Assembly (NCBI GenBank): GCA_002449395.1
Contig: DKDP01000042.1
Location: 1 to 64,000, forward strand
Source: Ruminococcaceae bacterium UBA6845
Lineage (GTDB): Bacteria > Bacillota > Clostridia > Oscillospirales > Acutalibacteraceae
Reading direction: 5' to 3'
Length of the DNA stretch: 64,000 bases
Shown here: positions 16,294 through 24,444 of the stretch, piece by piece
Layout: each line of letters begins with the position of its first letter
How positions within the stretch are numbered: the stretch's first letter is position 1
Position numbers and translations under genes: made by a program
Notes under the pieces: model-generated
Seen by the model: the letters and a program-made list of their open reading frames with translations, nothing else
What the model was told of the DNA's origin: nothing
Database searches by the model: none

Positions 16294-16311
16294 ACCACGA
16301 CCTCCTTTGAA

Positions 16312-16779
16312 TTATTTTGAATAACCGCCGTTAAAGTTTCGCCTACGGCTTCTGTTGTATCTTGCACGCTCAGCCGCCTGACGCTCTTCTTCTCTCTTTT
16401 TCTTTGCGTTATAGACCTTCTTAAAATCCTTAGCACCTTTGCCGATTCCCGACTTTTTCTTTTCGGGAGTTTTCTTTTTCTTTACAACTCCGTTCTCAAT
16501 ATCTGGGTTTTCTTTATAAAGAATAATGCTCCCGCCGATAACCTGAACAACCTGTGACTCGGTTCCTGCGGCGATTTTTTCAGCGATCTCCCTCGGCTTT
16601 TCGGGAGCACTTTCGAGCAGAACCTTTATTTTTATAAGCTCGTGCGTATTGAAAACCTCAAGAGTCTGAGCAATTACGGCAGGCGTAACACCACTTTTTC
16701 CGACGTGGAAAAGGGGATCGAGCTTATTCGCCATACCTCTGAGCTCAGCTCGTCTTTTACTTGTCATTTTTTCTTCCAT
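16312..16779 (-). CDS. CRS1/YhbY-type RNA-binding protein with basic tail
   Basis: 155 residues. Residues ~5-95 are a CRM/YhbY domain (MTSKRRAELRGMANKLDPLF, VGKSGVTPAVIAQTLEVFNTHELIKIKV, then VVQVIGGSIILYK), which binds pre-50S ribosomal RNA in homologues. The remaining ~60 residues form a Lys/Arg-rich tail (KKKKTPEKKKSGIGKG and RYNRSRRRNF) that is longer than in classic YhbY and likely adds RNA affinity. The upstream ATG at 16779 is preferred because GGAG stands eight bases before it; an internal ATG four codons later is possible. The gene starts four bases after the rdgB stop. Confidence 0.88.
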   Translation of the reverse strand: MEEKMTSKRRAELRGMANKLDPLFHVGKSGVTPAVIAQTLEVFNTHELIKIKVLLESAPEKPREIAEKIAAGTESQVVQVIGGSIILYKENPDIENGVVKKKKTPEKKKSGIGKGAKDFKKVYNAKKKREEERQAAERARYNRSRRRNFNGGYSK

Positions 16780-16783
16780 ATAT

Positions 16784-17377
16784 TTACTCCGTTATTATCT
16801 TTTTTAATTCTTCCGCCATAAGTCTCAGAGCTTTTCCTCTGTGGCTCATTTTATCCTTTTCCTCCGACGTTATCTCGCCGAACGGTTTCCCGTTTGACAT
16901 AAATATCGGATCATATCCGAATCCGCCGCTGCCGTGTCTTTCGGTGAGGATTTCGCCCTCACATTCGCCGCGGACAGTAATAATTTTTCCGTCGGGAAAT
17001 GCGCAGCAGGCGGCACAGACGAATCTTGCGGTTCTTTTTTCTTTCGGAACATTCTCAAGATTCTTGAGAAGTTTATCAATATTTGCTTCATCATCGCCGT
17101 GAACACCCGAGTAACGTGCCGAATAAACGCCGGGTTCTCCGTTCAGAATATCGACACACAGTCCCGAATCATCGGCAATGCAGGCAATTCCGCTGTCCTC
17201 GCATCCGGCAACGGCCTTGAGCTTTGCGTTTTCTTCAAAAGTTGTGCCTGTTTCCTCAACGTCACGGAGATCGCATCCGATGTCCTCGGCAAGCACAACT
17301 TCAATTCCGAGAGGGGAGAGTATTCGCTGTAATTCAACTCTCTTTTTGTTATTATGGGTTGCTATAAGCAATTTCAT
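16784..17377 (-). CDS. rdgB: dITP/XTP pyrophosphatase (house-cleaning NTPase)
   Basis: 197-residue HAM1/RdgB family enzyme removing non-canonical purine NTPs such as dITP and XTP. The family is clear from the opening LLIATHNNKKRVELQRIL, the ETGTTFEENAKLKA segment, the catalytic ADDSGLCVDILNGEPGVYSARY block and the C-terminal SGGFGYDPIF and MSHRGKAL motifs. The start codon overlaps the ftsY stop by four bases (ATGA), indicating coupled translation. No unusual features are seen. Confidence 0.96.
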   Translation of the reverse strand: MKLLIATHNNKKRVELQRILSPLGIEVVLAEDIGCDLRDVEETGTTFEENAKLKAVAGCEDSGIACIADDSGLCVDILNGEPGVYSARYSGVHGDDEANIDKLLKNLENVPKEKRTARFVCAACCAFPDGKIITVRGECEGEILTERHGSGGFGYDPIFMSNGKPFGEITSEEKDKMSHRGKALRLMAEELKKIITE

Positions 17378-18366
17378 TCCGCTGTTTCCTCCGCAGGCTT
17401 TTCCTCTTCGGAATCCTCGTCCATAAACATATTTTCTTCGTCGTGCTTAACCTCGTTGTCAAACAGTCCGTCTGCAAATGCTTTCGGGTTGAACGGCTGG
17501 AGATCGTCAATCTGTTCGCCTACGCCGACAAATTTAACGGGAACCTTAAGGTCGTTCTTTATCGCAAGCACAACGCCGCCCTTTGCGGTTCCGTCGAGCT
17601 TTGTAAGAACAATACCCGTGATTTCACAAACATTTTTAAAGTCTCTCGCCTGATTGACAGCATTCTGTCCCGTTGTTGCGTCGAGAACAAGCAGACTTTC
17701 ACGGTCATTGTAGGGGAGCTCTTTGTCAATGATTCTGTATATCTTTGCGAGCTCATCCATAAGATTTTTCTTGTTATGGAGACGTCCCGCCGTATCGCAG
17801 ATGATAATATCCGCATCTCTTGCAATACCTGCCTGAATTGTATCAAATACAACCGCCGCAGGGTCAGCGCCCTCGTGATGCTTGACTATATCAACGCCTG
17901 CACGGTCAGCCCATTCCTCAAGCTGATCTATCGCCGCCGCACGGAATGTGTCCGCCGCACCGAGAATAACTTTCTTACCCTGAGCCTTATACATAGCCGC
18001 CATCTTGCCGATAGTGGTTGTCTTGCCGACGCCGTTAACTCCGATTACGAGAATAATCGAGGGCATTGTAACAAGACCCATATCCTCGCCGCCCTCAAGC
18101 ATCTCGGCGACAATTTCCTTTATCGCACCCTTAACCTGAGACGATTTTTTCAAATGGTGTTTTGAAACATATTCTCTGAGTCTTTCGCAGATTTCCGCCG
18201 AAGTGTTCATTCCTACATCGCCCATAATGAGTATCTCTTCAAGATCGTCATAGAGCTGATCGGTGATGTCCTCGTTTTCGCTTATTGCGGCGTCAATCGC
18301 TCCCGACATACTTTCACGGGTCTTTTTAAGTCCGAAATTAAACTTTTTAAATATACCGAATGCCAT
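17374..18366 (-). CDS. ftsY: Signal recognition particle receptor FtsY
   Basis: 330-residue SRP receptor GTPase that docks ribosome-SRP complexes on the membrane. The N domain covers about residues 1-100, and the G domain contains GVNGVGKTTTIGKMA, DTFRAAAIDQLEEW, DTAGRLHNKKNLMDEL and TKLDGTAKGG. Only a short basic A-region (KKFNFGLKKTRES) precedes it, as usual in Firmicutes; an acidic C-terminal tail (about 25 residues) is an extra. The gene follows dnaA by 12 bases, an atypical partner since ftsY usually sits with smc and ffh. Confidence 0.97.
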   Translation of the reverse strand: MAFGIFKKFNFGLKKTRESMSGAIDAAISENEDITDQLYDDLEEILIMGDVGMNTSAEICERLREYVSKHHLKKSSQVKGAIKEIVAEMLEGGEDMGLVTMPSIILVIGVNGVGKTTTIGKMAAMYKAQGKKVILGAADTFRAAAIDQLEEWADRAGVDIVKHHEGADPAAVVFDTIQAGIARDADIIICDTAGRLHNKKNLMDELAKIYRIIDKELPYNDRESLLVLDATTGQNAVNQARDFKNVCEITGIVLTKLDGTAKGGVVLAIKNDLKVPVKFVGVGEQIDDLQPFNPKAFADGLFDNEVKHDEENMFMDEDSEEEKPAEETAE

Positions 18367-18378
18367 AGTGTCCTCCGA

Positions 18379-19677
18379 TTACCGTCCGTCACGGATATTC
18401 TTGATGATATTATCAACAACGCTTCTGAGCTTGCTGTCCTCATTATAGCGTTTTGTAAATTTATCGAGGCTGTAAACAACAGTGGAGTGATCTCTGTTAA
18501 ACTCCCTGCCAATGAGCTTGGTTGAAAGTCCCGTCATTTCACGGACAATGTACATAGCCATTTGACGCATTTCGGTTGTCTGAGCGTTCTGCTTCTTTGA
18601 ATAAATGTCGGCGCTGTCGGCTCCGTATGTGCGTGCTACCTCGGTAACAATCTTATTGATGGTTACCGGCGTCGGACTGTTGTCAACTATGATGTCTTTA
18701 ATAGCGGTCTGCGCTGTCATAATATTGACCGGCATTCCCTGCATTGTAACAAATGCCTGCATTTTCTTAACGGCACCCTCAAGCTGACGGATGTTGTTCT
18801 TGAGCTTTTCGGCTATATACTGAACAATATCGTCGGGAAGATCGAAATTGAGAACCTCGGCTTTTCTTTTTATAATAGCCATTCTTGTTTCAAGATCGGG
18901 GGACTGAATGTCAGCCATAAGACCCCATTCAAAGCGGTTGCGCAGTCTGTCCTCAAGAAGTGCGATCTCTTTGGGCGGGCGGTCGGATGTCAGAACGATC
19001 TGATTACCTGCCTGATAGAGTGCGTTGAATGTGTGGAAGAACTCTTCCTGTGTGGAATCCTTACCTGCAATAAACTGAACGTCGTCGACCAAAAGAATGT
19101 CGGCGTTTCTGTATTTGTCGTGAAATGCCTCGGTGCTTTTCTGACCGATGTATTTAACAAGCTCGTTGGTGAAGCTCTCGCCTCTGGTGTATACGATGTT
19201 TGCTTCAGGATGGCGTTCCTTTACCGAATGTGCAATAGCATTGAGCAGATGCGTTTTTCCGAGTCCCGAATTGCCGTGAATAAAGAGGGGATTGTATTTC
19301 CCGCCCGGGTCGTTTGCAACAGCGTTTGCGGCTGCATAAGCAAATTTGTTTGAAGCGCCGACGATGAAGGAATCAAATGTATCCTCGTCGGTCAAGGTGT
19401 CCTCCTCGGTTTCAATCTTGGCAACAGCGGATTTGTCAACATCAACAAGAACTATTTCAATATCAAAGCCGATAACATTTTTAAAAGATGTTGAAAGTTT
19501 ATCCATAAAACGGCTTTCGACAATTTTACGCTTGAAGTCCGACAGGGCAATAACAACCTTATTGTCGTCGAAACTGACAAGCTCCATATCCTTGAACCAA
19601 ACATTGTATATGGATTCAGAGACCTGATTTTTACATTCTTCTTTAACCATTTCCCAAAGTTCCGCAAATGAATCCAT
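18379..19677 (-). CDS. dnaA: Chromosomal replication initiator DnaA
   Basis: 432 residues from the ATG at 19677. Domain I is the N-terminal FAELWEMVKEEC... segment; the AAA+ domain III has Walker A GNSGLGKTHLLNAI, Walker B ILLVDDVQFIAGKDS and the arginine-finger region LRNRFEWGLM; domain IV has the DnaA-box recognition motif GREFNRDHSTVVYSL. The start is chosen because the residues after it match the conserved N terminus, although the only Shine-Dalgarno (AGGAG) is 13 bases upstream; a longer frame to 19725 would begin inside the promoter region. dnaN does not follow; ftsY does. A TTGCAA-N17-TATACT promoter lies upstream. Confidence 0.96.
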   Translation of the reverse strand: MDSFAELWEMVKEECKNQVSESIYNVWFKDMELVSFDDNKVVIALSDFKRKIVESRFMDKLSTSFKNVIGFDIEIVLVDVDKSAVAKIETEEDTLTDEDTFDSFIVGASNKFAYAAANAVANDPGGKYNPLFIHGNSGLGKTHLLNAIAHSVKERHPEANIVYTRGESFTNELVKYIGQKSTEAFHDKYRNADILLVDDVQFIAGKDSTQEEFFHTFNALYQAGNQIVLTSDRPPKEIALLEDRLRNRFEWGLMADIQSPDLETRMAIIKRKAEVLNFDLPDDIVQYIAEKLKNNIRQLEGAVKKMQAFVTMQGMPVNIMTAQTAIKDIIVDNSPTPVTINKIVTEVARTYGADSADIYSKKQNAQTTEMRQMAMYIVREMTGLSTKLIGREFNRDHSTVVYSLDKFTKRYNEDSKLRSVVDNIIKNIRDGR

Positions 19678-19715
19678 TAATTTTTCACATCTCCTGTTTG
19701 ATTTTTTACCGAATA

Positions 19716-19744
19716 AGTATATCACACAGCCCGAATAATTGCAA
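19716..19744 (-). promoter_or_regulatory. Promoter of dnaA operon
   Basis: Minus strand TTGCAA (19744-19739), 17-bp spacer, TATACT (19721-19716), about 39 bases before the dnaA ATG. Confidence 0.65.
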
Positions 19745-19819
19745 TGACTATTTTAAACAATTATATAGGGAATTTGAAACAAATTTTTAATTGTAAGGGT
19801 TTAAATTCAAAAATAATGA

Positions 19820-19848
19820 TTGACACGGGACGATTTTTATTATATAAT
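19820..19848 (+). promoter_or_regulatory. Consensus sigma-A promoter of rpmH operon
   Basis: Perfect TTGACA (19820-19825), 17-bp spacer, TATAAT (19843-19848). The roughly 80-base leader to the rpmH ATG is expected for a highly expressed ribosomal operon. The rest of the dnaA-rpmH intergenic region (19678-19929) shows no TTATNCACA box. Confidence 0.92.
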
Positions 19849-19929
19849 ATCACAACGTGAGTGCATATGCGCTAAAGCATTGTTTGTCGCTCAGGATTAC
19901 AAAGTAAAGTTGAAACGGAGGTCAGAAAG

Positions 19930-20064
19930 ATGAAGAGAACTTACCAGCCCAAGAAGCGTCACAGAAAGATGGAGCACGGTTTCCGTAAGAGAATGTCTGA
20001 CAGAAACGGTCGCAAGGTTCTTGCACGTCGTCGTGCAAAGGGCAGAAAGCAGCTTACTTACTGA
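19930..20064 (+). CDS. rpmH: 50S ribosomal protein L34
   Basis: 44-residue, very basic ribosomal protein with the diagnostic opening MKRTYQPKKRHRKMEHGFRK and the ending ARRRAKGRKQLTY. It is a structural component of the large ribosomal subunit. ATG follows GGAGGT (19917-19922) with a seven-base gap. It diverges from dnaA across a 252-bp intergenic region and heads the rpmH-rnpA-yidD-yidC-jag series, the conserved bacterial order. Too short for most gene callers' default settings. Confidence 0.97.
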   Translation: MKRTYQPKKRHRKMEHGFRKRMSDRNGRKVLARRRAKGRKQLTY

Positions 20065-20100
20065 TTCGGTAAAACCCACCTTTGAACGGATTTGATATTT

Positions 20101-20448
20101 TTGCCTGAAAAGAATTTTATTGTTTTAAAGCAAAATAGCGATTTCCGACGAGCTTACGGCAGAGGAAAATCATTTTCTGATCCTGCGTTGGTTACTTATG
20201 TTTTAAAGAATAACCGCGCGGGAGTTTGTCGTATGGGTATTACTACGAGTAAGAAGATCGGCAATGCGGTTGAAAGAAATCGCTCAAGAAGAATCATCAG
20301 GGCGGCATTCAGAGAAAATCTCCCCAACATTAAAGGCGGATACGATTTTATTTTTGTTGCCCGGACGAGGACAAAATCACTTAAAAGCACGGATGTTTCC
20401 AAAATTATGGACAAGCATCTTGCAAAAGCGGGCGTGAAAAACAAATGA
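20101..20448 (+). CDS. rnpA: Ribonuclease P protein component
   Basis: 115 residues from a TTG start at 20101. RnpA binds the RNase P RNA (found at 25703-26038 in this same window) and helps 5' maturation of tRNAs. The family is identified by NSDFRRAYGRGKSF near the start and the RNR-type motif GNAVERNRSRRIIRAAFRE. The TTG at 20101 is preferred over an in-frame TTG at 20092 because the purine-rich ACGGA lies about 10 bases before it. The 3' end overlaps yidD by four bases (ATGA). Confidence 0.93.
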   Translation: MPEKNFIVLKQNSDFRRAYGRGKSFSDPALVTYVLKNNRAGVCRMGITTSKKIGNAVERNRSRRIIRAAFRENLPNIKGGYDFIFVARTRTKSLKSTDVSKIMDKHLAKAGVKNK

Positions 20449-20696
20449 GAAGATTTCTCATAAGATGTATCAAGTTTTACCAAAGGCATATTTCGCCTCA
20501 TCTTCCGCCCATGTGCAGGTATTATCCTACCTGCTCCCAATACGCCCTTGAGGCGATAGAGATTCACGGAGCCTTCAAAGGATCTTTAATGGCTCTGTTG
20601 AGATTGCTCAGGTGCAATCAGCTATTTAAGGGAGGTTATGACCCTGTTCCTCCGAAAAAAGAAAAGGGTCGCAAAGAAAAAGGAGACAAAACATGA
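20445..20696 (+). CDS. yidD: Membrane protein insertion efficiency factor YidD
   Basis: 83-residue membrane-associated protein thought to assist YidC-dependent insertion. The conserved core is IKFYQRHISP followed by CRYYPTCSQYALEAI with its two cysteines, and GGYDPVP near the end, after which comes a Lys-rich tail. The start overlaps rnpA and the stop overlaps yidC, each by four bases, so rnpA, yidD and yidC are translationally linked. Length and motifs are standard. Confidence 0.96.
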   Translation: MRRFLIRCIKFYQRHISPHLPPMCRYYPTCSQYALEAIEIHGAFKGSLMALLRLLRCNQLFKGGYDPVPPKKEKGRKEKGDKT

Positions 20697-21682
20697 ACGC
20701 ATTATATAACGCTCTGTATAAATATATAACCCCGATTTTCGGTTATATTATGCTTTTCTTCTACGGCATAGTTGACGGATTTAACGGCAGCTACGGTATT
20801 GCGATTATTCTTTTTACCGTTTTTGCACGTCTCGTTACTCTTCCGACAACAATCAGTCAGCAGAAAGGTATGGCGAAACAGCAGCGTCTTGCTCCGAAGA
20901 TCAGACGTATTCAGGAGAAGTACGCAGGAAATCAGCAGAAGATCCAGGAAGAAACCCAGAATCTTTACGCCCGTGAGGGATATAATCCTATGTCGGCAGG
21001 CTGTCTTCCTCTTCTTATTCAGTTCCCGTTTATTATCGGACTTTTCGGCGTTCTTTACAATCCGCTCCGTTATGCGATCGGACTTGATGCGGCTACGTCG
21101 CAGAGCCTTGTTGATATCTTCTCCCAGATGGTATCAGATAAGGTGCTTACAGTCGGCTCAAAGGTCGACAGATATTATCCGCTCTACATCATTCAGCATT
21201 TCAACGAGGTAACGGATTACATCGCCGCCAAAGGAATAACAACCGTTTCTGCGGATGCCATCAACAAGATTCAGGCATTTATTGATGCAGACAGATTTAC
21301 ATTCCTCGGTCTTGAACTCGGTGTTCAGCCGCAGTTTAAGGTAAGAGACAGATATTGGCTTATCCCGATTCTTTCGGGCGTAACATCACTTATCTCTGCA
21401 ATTATTATGCAGTTGCAGCAGAAGAAGTCAAACCCGTCGGCTAATGCTCCGGGTGCAGGCTGCACAATGATGATTATGCCGATTATGTCTATTTGGTTTG
21501 CGTTCCTTTTCCCGAGCGGTATCGGCGTTTACTGGATCGCATCAAACGTATTCTCAACAATTCAGTCCTTTGTTCTTAAAAAGGTCATTTCTCCTCAGAA
21601 GAACATTGCTAAACTTATGATTAAAGAGACTGTTGAGCGCCGTTCAAGAGAGAACAGCATTAAGCGGATTAAAAACAGCTAA
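20693..21682 (+). CDS. yidC: Membrane protein insertase YidC/SpoIIIJ family
   Basis: 329-residue Oxa1/YidC insertase. Hydrophobic segments occur near residues 15-45, 100-120, 225-245 and 255-285. Family features are the cytoplasmic hairpin KGMAKQQRLAPKIRRIQEKY, the conserved YNPMSAGCLPLLIQFPFIIG and the late MIIMPIMSIWFAFLFPSGIGVYW split across the last helices. There is no lipoprotein Cys at the N terminus, unlike B. subtilis YidC1/SpoIIIJ. A longer periplasmic stretch lies at about 135-215. Directly ahead of jag, as in most Firmicutes. Confidence 0.95.
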   Translation: MNALYNALYKYITPIFGYIMLFFYGIVDGFNGSYGIAIILFTVFARLVTLPTTISQQKGMAKQQRLAPKIRRIQEKYAGNQQKIQEETQNLYAREGYNPMSAGCLPLLIQFPFIIGLFGVLYNPLRYAIGLDAATSQSLVDIFSQMVSDKVLTVGSKVDRYYPLYIIQHFNEVTDYIAAKGITTVSADAINKIQAFIDADRFTFLGLELGVQPQFKVRDRYWLIPILSGVTSLISAIIMQLQQKKSNPSANAPGAGCTMMIMPIMSIWFAFLFPSGIGVYWIASNVFSTIQSFVLKKVISPQKNIAKLMIKETVERRSRENSIKRIKNS

Positions 21683-21731
21683 ACTCAGAAAATAACACAT
21701 TTTGTGTAATATTTACAGGTGGTGAAAACCG

Positions 21732-22682
21732 ATGATAAAAGAAGCATTCGGAAAGGGCGCTACCACAGAGGCTGCTATCGAGGCGGCAAAAAACGAACTC
21801 GGTGCACCGTGGGACGCAGATGTTAAGATCGAGGTTCTTAAAACCGCAAAGAAAAAGACACTCGGTCTTTTCGGAGGATCTCCCGCAGAAGTAAGAGCAT
21901 ATTACGAGATTCCCGATGAAGTTAAAAAATCAGAGCCTAAGTCGGCTAAGGCATCAAAGCCTGCTAAGACCGAAAGAAAGGCTGAAGCAAAGAAATCCGA
22001 GCCCAAGAAGGAGCCTGTCGCTAAGAAGCAGGAAACTGCCGAGAAGAGCGAGAGAACCGTCGGCGCCGCATCAAAGGCTGCCGAGGCTTATATCAAGGGA
22101 ATCCTTGACGGTATGGGCGTTGCGGACGCTAAGATTTCGGCATCCGAGGATGATGAGAGCGTTTACGTCCAGCTCGACTGCGGAAATGATTACGGCTATG
22201 TAATCGGCAGAAGAGGCGAGACGCTCGACGCAATTCAGTATCTTACCCGCCTTGTTATCAACAAGGGTAAGGATAATTACAAGCGTGTTTCTATCAATGC
22301 CGGCAATTACAGAGAGAAGAGAGAGGAAACTCTCCGTGAGCTTGCAAAGAAGAACGCAGCAAGAGTCAAGAAGTACGGCAGAAACGTATGTCTTGACCCG
22401 ATGAACCCCTACGAAAGACGCATAATTCACACTACAATCCAGGAAATTGAGGGCGTGGATTCACATTCTATCGGTTCAGAAAGTGACAGAAGAGTTGTTA
22501 TAACTCTTGCAGAGGGATTTAAAGCGACCAACCCGTCAAACGGCAGAGGCCGCAGAGGAGATTACAGAAGGTACGACAACCGTTCGCAGTCAAGGGAACA
22601 GCAGCAGCCGACAAGAGCTCCCCGTTCCGACCTCGAGGGCACACTTTACGGTAAAATCGAGCCGAAGAATAAAGAGGAATAA
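21732..22682 (+). CDS. jag: Jag/KhpB RNA-binding protein
   Basis: 316 residues, cytoplasmic. An N-terminal Jag_N domain (KEAFGKGATTEAAIEAAKNE, then KTLGLFGGSPAEVRAYY, residues 1-55) is followed by a Lys/Ala/Glu-rich linker (65-115), a KH domain with GRRGETLDAIQYLTRLV, an R3H domain with PMNPYERRIIHTTIQ..GVDSHSIGSE, and a Gly/Arg-rich tail. KhpB proteins bind many transcripts with KhpA and affect cell elongation. The gene sits 49 bases after yidC with a GGTGG site and is followed by a terminator. Confidence 0.95.
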   Translation: MIKEAFGKGATTEAAIEAAKNELGAPWDADVKIEVLKTAKKKTLGLFGGSPAEVRAYYEIPDEVKKSEPKSAKASKPAKTERKAEAKKSEPKKEPVAKKQETAEKSERTVGAASKAAEAYIKGILDGMGVADAKISASEDDESVYVQLDCGNDYGYVIGRRGETLDAIQYLTRLVINKGKDNYKRVSINAGNYREKREETLRELAKKNAARVKKYGRNVCLDPMNPYERRIIHTTIQEIEGVDSHSIGSESDRRVVITLAEGFKATNPSNGRGRRGDYRRYDNRSQSREQQQPTRAPRSDLEGTLYGKIEPKNKEE

Positions 22683-22692
22683 CGGATAAAAG

Positions 22693-22726
22693 AAGCGGAC
22701 AATATAATTGTGTTGTTCGCTTTTTG
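22693..22726 (+). terminator. Terminator after jag
   Basis: Stem AAGCGGACAA / TTGTTCGCTT (one G-U), ten-base loop, then TTTGTC; 10 bases after the jag stop. Confidence 0.8.
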
Positions 22727-22785
22727 TCATTTACCTCAGATGCCTTTTACGGTATCCTGCGGATTCGTTTAAATGGAGTGATCTT

Positions 22786-24366
22786 ATGGATAACAAAAAA
22801 AATAATGACGCTTTGGAAAATATGGACGAATTTAATGAGAAATACGGACATTATGTTTCCGAAGATGAGGAAACGCAAATTATTCCCGTTCCGCACTTTG
22901 AAAGAAATGAAGTATCAGAATCGTATGACTATGAAGAGACCGATAATGTTCAGGAATATGACGACAATTCGGAATTGACGGACGATTCAACGGACGTCAA
23001 AGCAAAAGCCCCGGGCAATTTCTTTACAAGGAATAAGTATAAAAACACTAAAATAATTGCTCTTTGCCTTGTGATTGCTCTTCTGCTCAGCGCAGGCGGA
23101 GCACTCGTATGGCTCTATGTTTCAACAAAGAGTAAGGGCTACGGAGACGACGGTATCGACTACAACAAGATTGATAAAAACTACCTTGTTGACGACAACA
23201 CGCAGTTTAAGGTTATGGGCGATATCGACGCAGATTCGCTTAATGCATTCCTCTATAAGTGGGCGAATAACGGCGGAGACAAGATGTCGAATAAAAACGT
23301 TATTAACGTTCTTCTTTGCGGCGTTGACAGCGAATATAACCTTTGCGACTCGCAGATTCTTGTTTCAATCGATAAGAAAAACGAGAAAATCACGATGGTT
23401 TCATTCCTGCGTGACAGTTGGACATATATCAAAATGCCCAATGAGGACGGCACCTACTACGATGAATACGAGAAGATTAATGCGGCTTATCACGGCGGCC
23501 CGAAGACATTGCTTCAAACCATCGAGAACAACTATAAAATCAAGATTGACCAGTATATCTGTGTTGATTTCAATTCGTTCCCGAAAGTTATTGACGCAAT
23601 CGGCGGCGTAACTGTTGAAGTACAGGACTATGAGGCCGACTACATCAGAAGAACGTCGAAGCAAAAGAATTTCCCGTACGGTAAGGCAAAGCTCAACGGT
23701 ACACAGGCTCTTATTTACAGCCGTATCCGTCATTGCGATGACGACAGCGACCTCAGCCGTACAAGACGACAGAGATCTGTTATCAAGTCGCTTATTGCGA
23801 GTGCAAAGACTGCATCCAACGGACAGCTCGTTAACGCATTCAAGCAGGTTTCGCCGTATCTCAGAACAGGTTACACACAGTCAGAGGTTCTTTCACTGAT
23901 CGCAACTGCTTATTCGCATAACTGGATGGATTTTGAGATCAAAGAGTACATTATGCCGAATGAGGATTACGTTGAAAGAATCGGCGGTTATATGAATCCC
24001 TCAACGTGGGCATGGACCGTTGACTATCCGCTCTGCGCCCAGAGACTTCAGAACATCCTCTACGGCAAGACAAATATCGTTCTTGAGGACGACAGAGTTA
24101 GCCCGCTTGATTTTGTTACCAATAAGCGCAACACGACCGCTGACAGCGGTTCCGACGGCTCATCGGATAATTCGTCAGGAGATAATTCGGATTATAATTA
24201 CACCGAGCCGAAGACAGATAACAGCTATGAGCCCGACACAGAGCCGGTAACACAGGAACCGGAGCCGGAACCCGATACTCAGCCCGACGAGCCCGATACG
24301 GAACCCACCCCGGACGAGCCGGAACCCGACAGAGAGAATCTCTTTGACAGATTTCTCGATGAATAA
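22786..24366 (+). CDS. LytR-CpsA-Psr (LCP) family cell-wall transferase, long form
   Basis: 526 residues from ATG 22786 (TGGAGTG six bases upstream; a longer frame to 22708 would start inside the jag terminator). An acidic cytoplasmic N-terminal segment (~1-90) precedes one transmembrane helix (IALCLVIALLLSAGGALVWL). The LCP catalytic domain follows: INVLLCGVDSE, ITMVSFLRDSW, INAAYHGGPKTLLQTIE, DAIGGVTVEV and RIRHCDDDSDLSRTRRQR. Its conserved Asp/Arg residues bind the prenyl pyrophosphate substrate, and the enzyme attaches glycopolymers to peptidoglycan. The last ~75 residues are Pro/Glu/Asp/Thr repeats, probably spanning the wall. Confidence 0.92.
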   Translation: MDNKKNNDALENMDEFNEKYGHYVSEDEETQIIPVPHFERNEVSESYDYEETDNVQEYDDNSELTDDSTDVKAKAPGNFFTRNKYKNTKIIALCLVIALLLSAGGALVWLYVSTKSKGYGDDGIDYNKIDKNYLVDDNTQFKVMGDIDADSLNAFLYKWANNGGDKMSNKNVINVLLCGVDSEYNLCDSQILVSIDKKNEKITMVSFLRDSWTYIKMPNEDGTYYDEYEKINAAYHGGPKTLLQTIENNYKIKIDQYICVDFNSFPKVIDAIGGVTVEVQDYEADYIRRTSKQKNFPYGKAKLNGTQALIYSRIRHCDDDSDLSRTRRQRSVIKSLIASAKTASNGQLVNAFKQVSPYLRTGYTQSEVLSLIATAYSHNWMDFEIKEYIMPNEDYVERIGGYMNPSTWAWTVDYPLCAQRLQNILYGKTNIVLEDDRVSPLDFVTNKRNTTADSGSDGSSDNSSGDNSDYNYTEPKTDNSYEPDTEPVTQEPEPEPDTQPDEPDTEPTPDEPEPDRENLFDRFLDE

Positions 24367-24372
24367 AAATCT

Positions 24373-24400
24373 GAGGCTGTTCTGAGCAACAGCCTCTTTT
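24373..24400 (+). terminator. Terminator of first LCP gene
   Basis: Perfect nine-base stem GAGGCTGTT / AACAGCCTC, six-base loop, then TTTTCTT. Confidence 0.88.
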
Positions 24401-24403
24401 CTT

Positions 24404-24440
24404 ATGAATAAAGGACAGAGGCTTAATTACCTCTGTCCTT
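24404..24440 (-). terminator. Terminator of second LCP gene
   Basis: Perfect eleven-base stem AAGGACAGAGG / CCTCTGTCCTT with eight-base loop; on the minus strand it is followed by TATTCAT and stands four bases past the stop codon. Confidence 0.85.
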
Positions 24441-24444
24441 AAAT

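Noticed and set aside
17443..18165. 240-codon plus-strand frame inside ftsY
   Set aside because: Antisense to the FtsY NG domain with no motif or start signal.
19678..19929. oriC with DnaA boxes in the dnaA-rpmH gap
   Set aside because: I looked for TTATNCACA and its complement and saw none; only promoter elements and AT-rich sequence are present.
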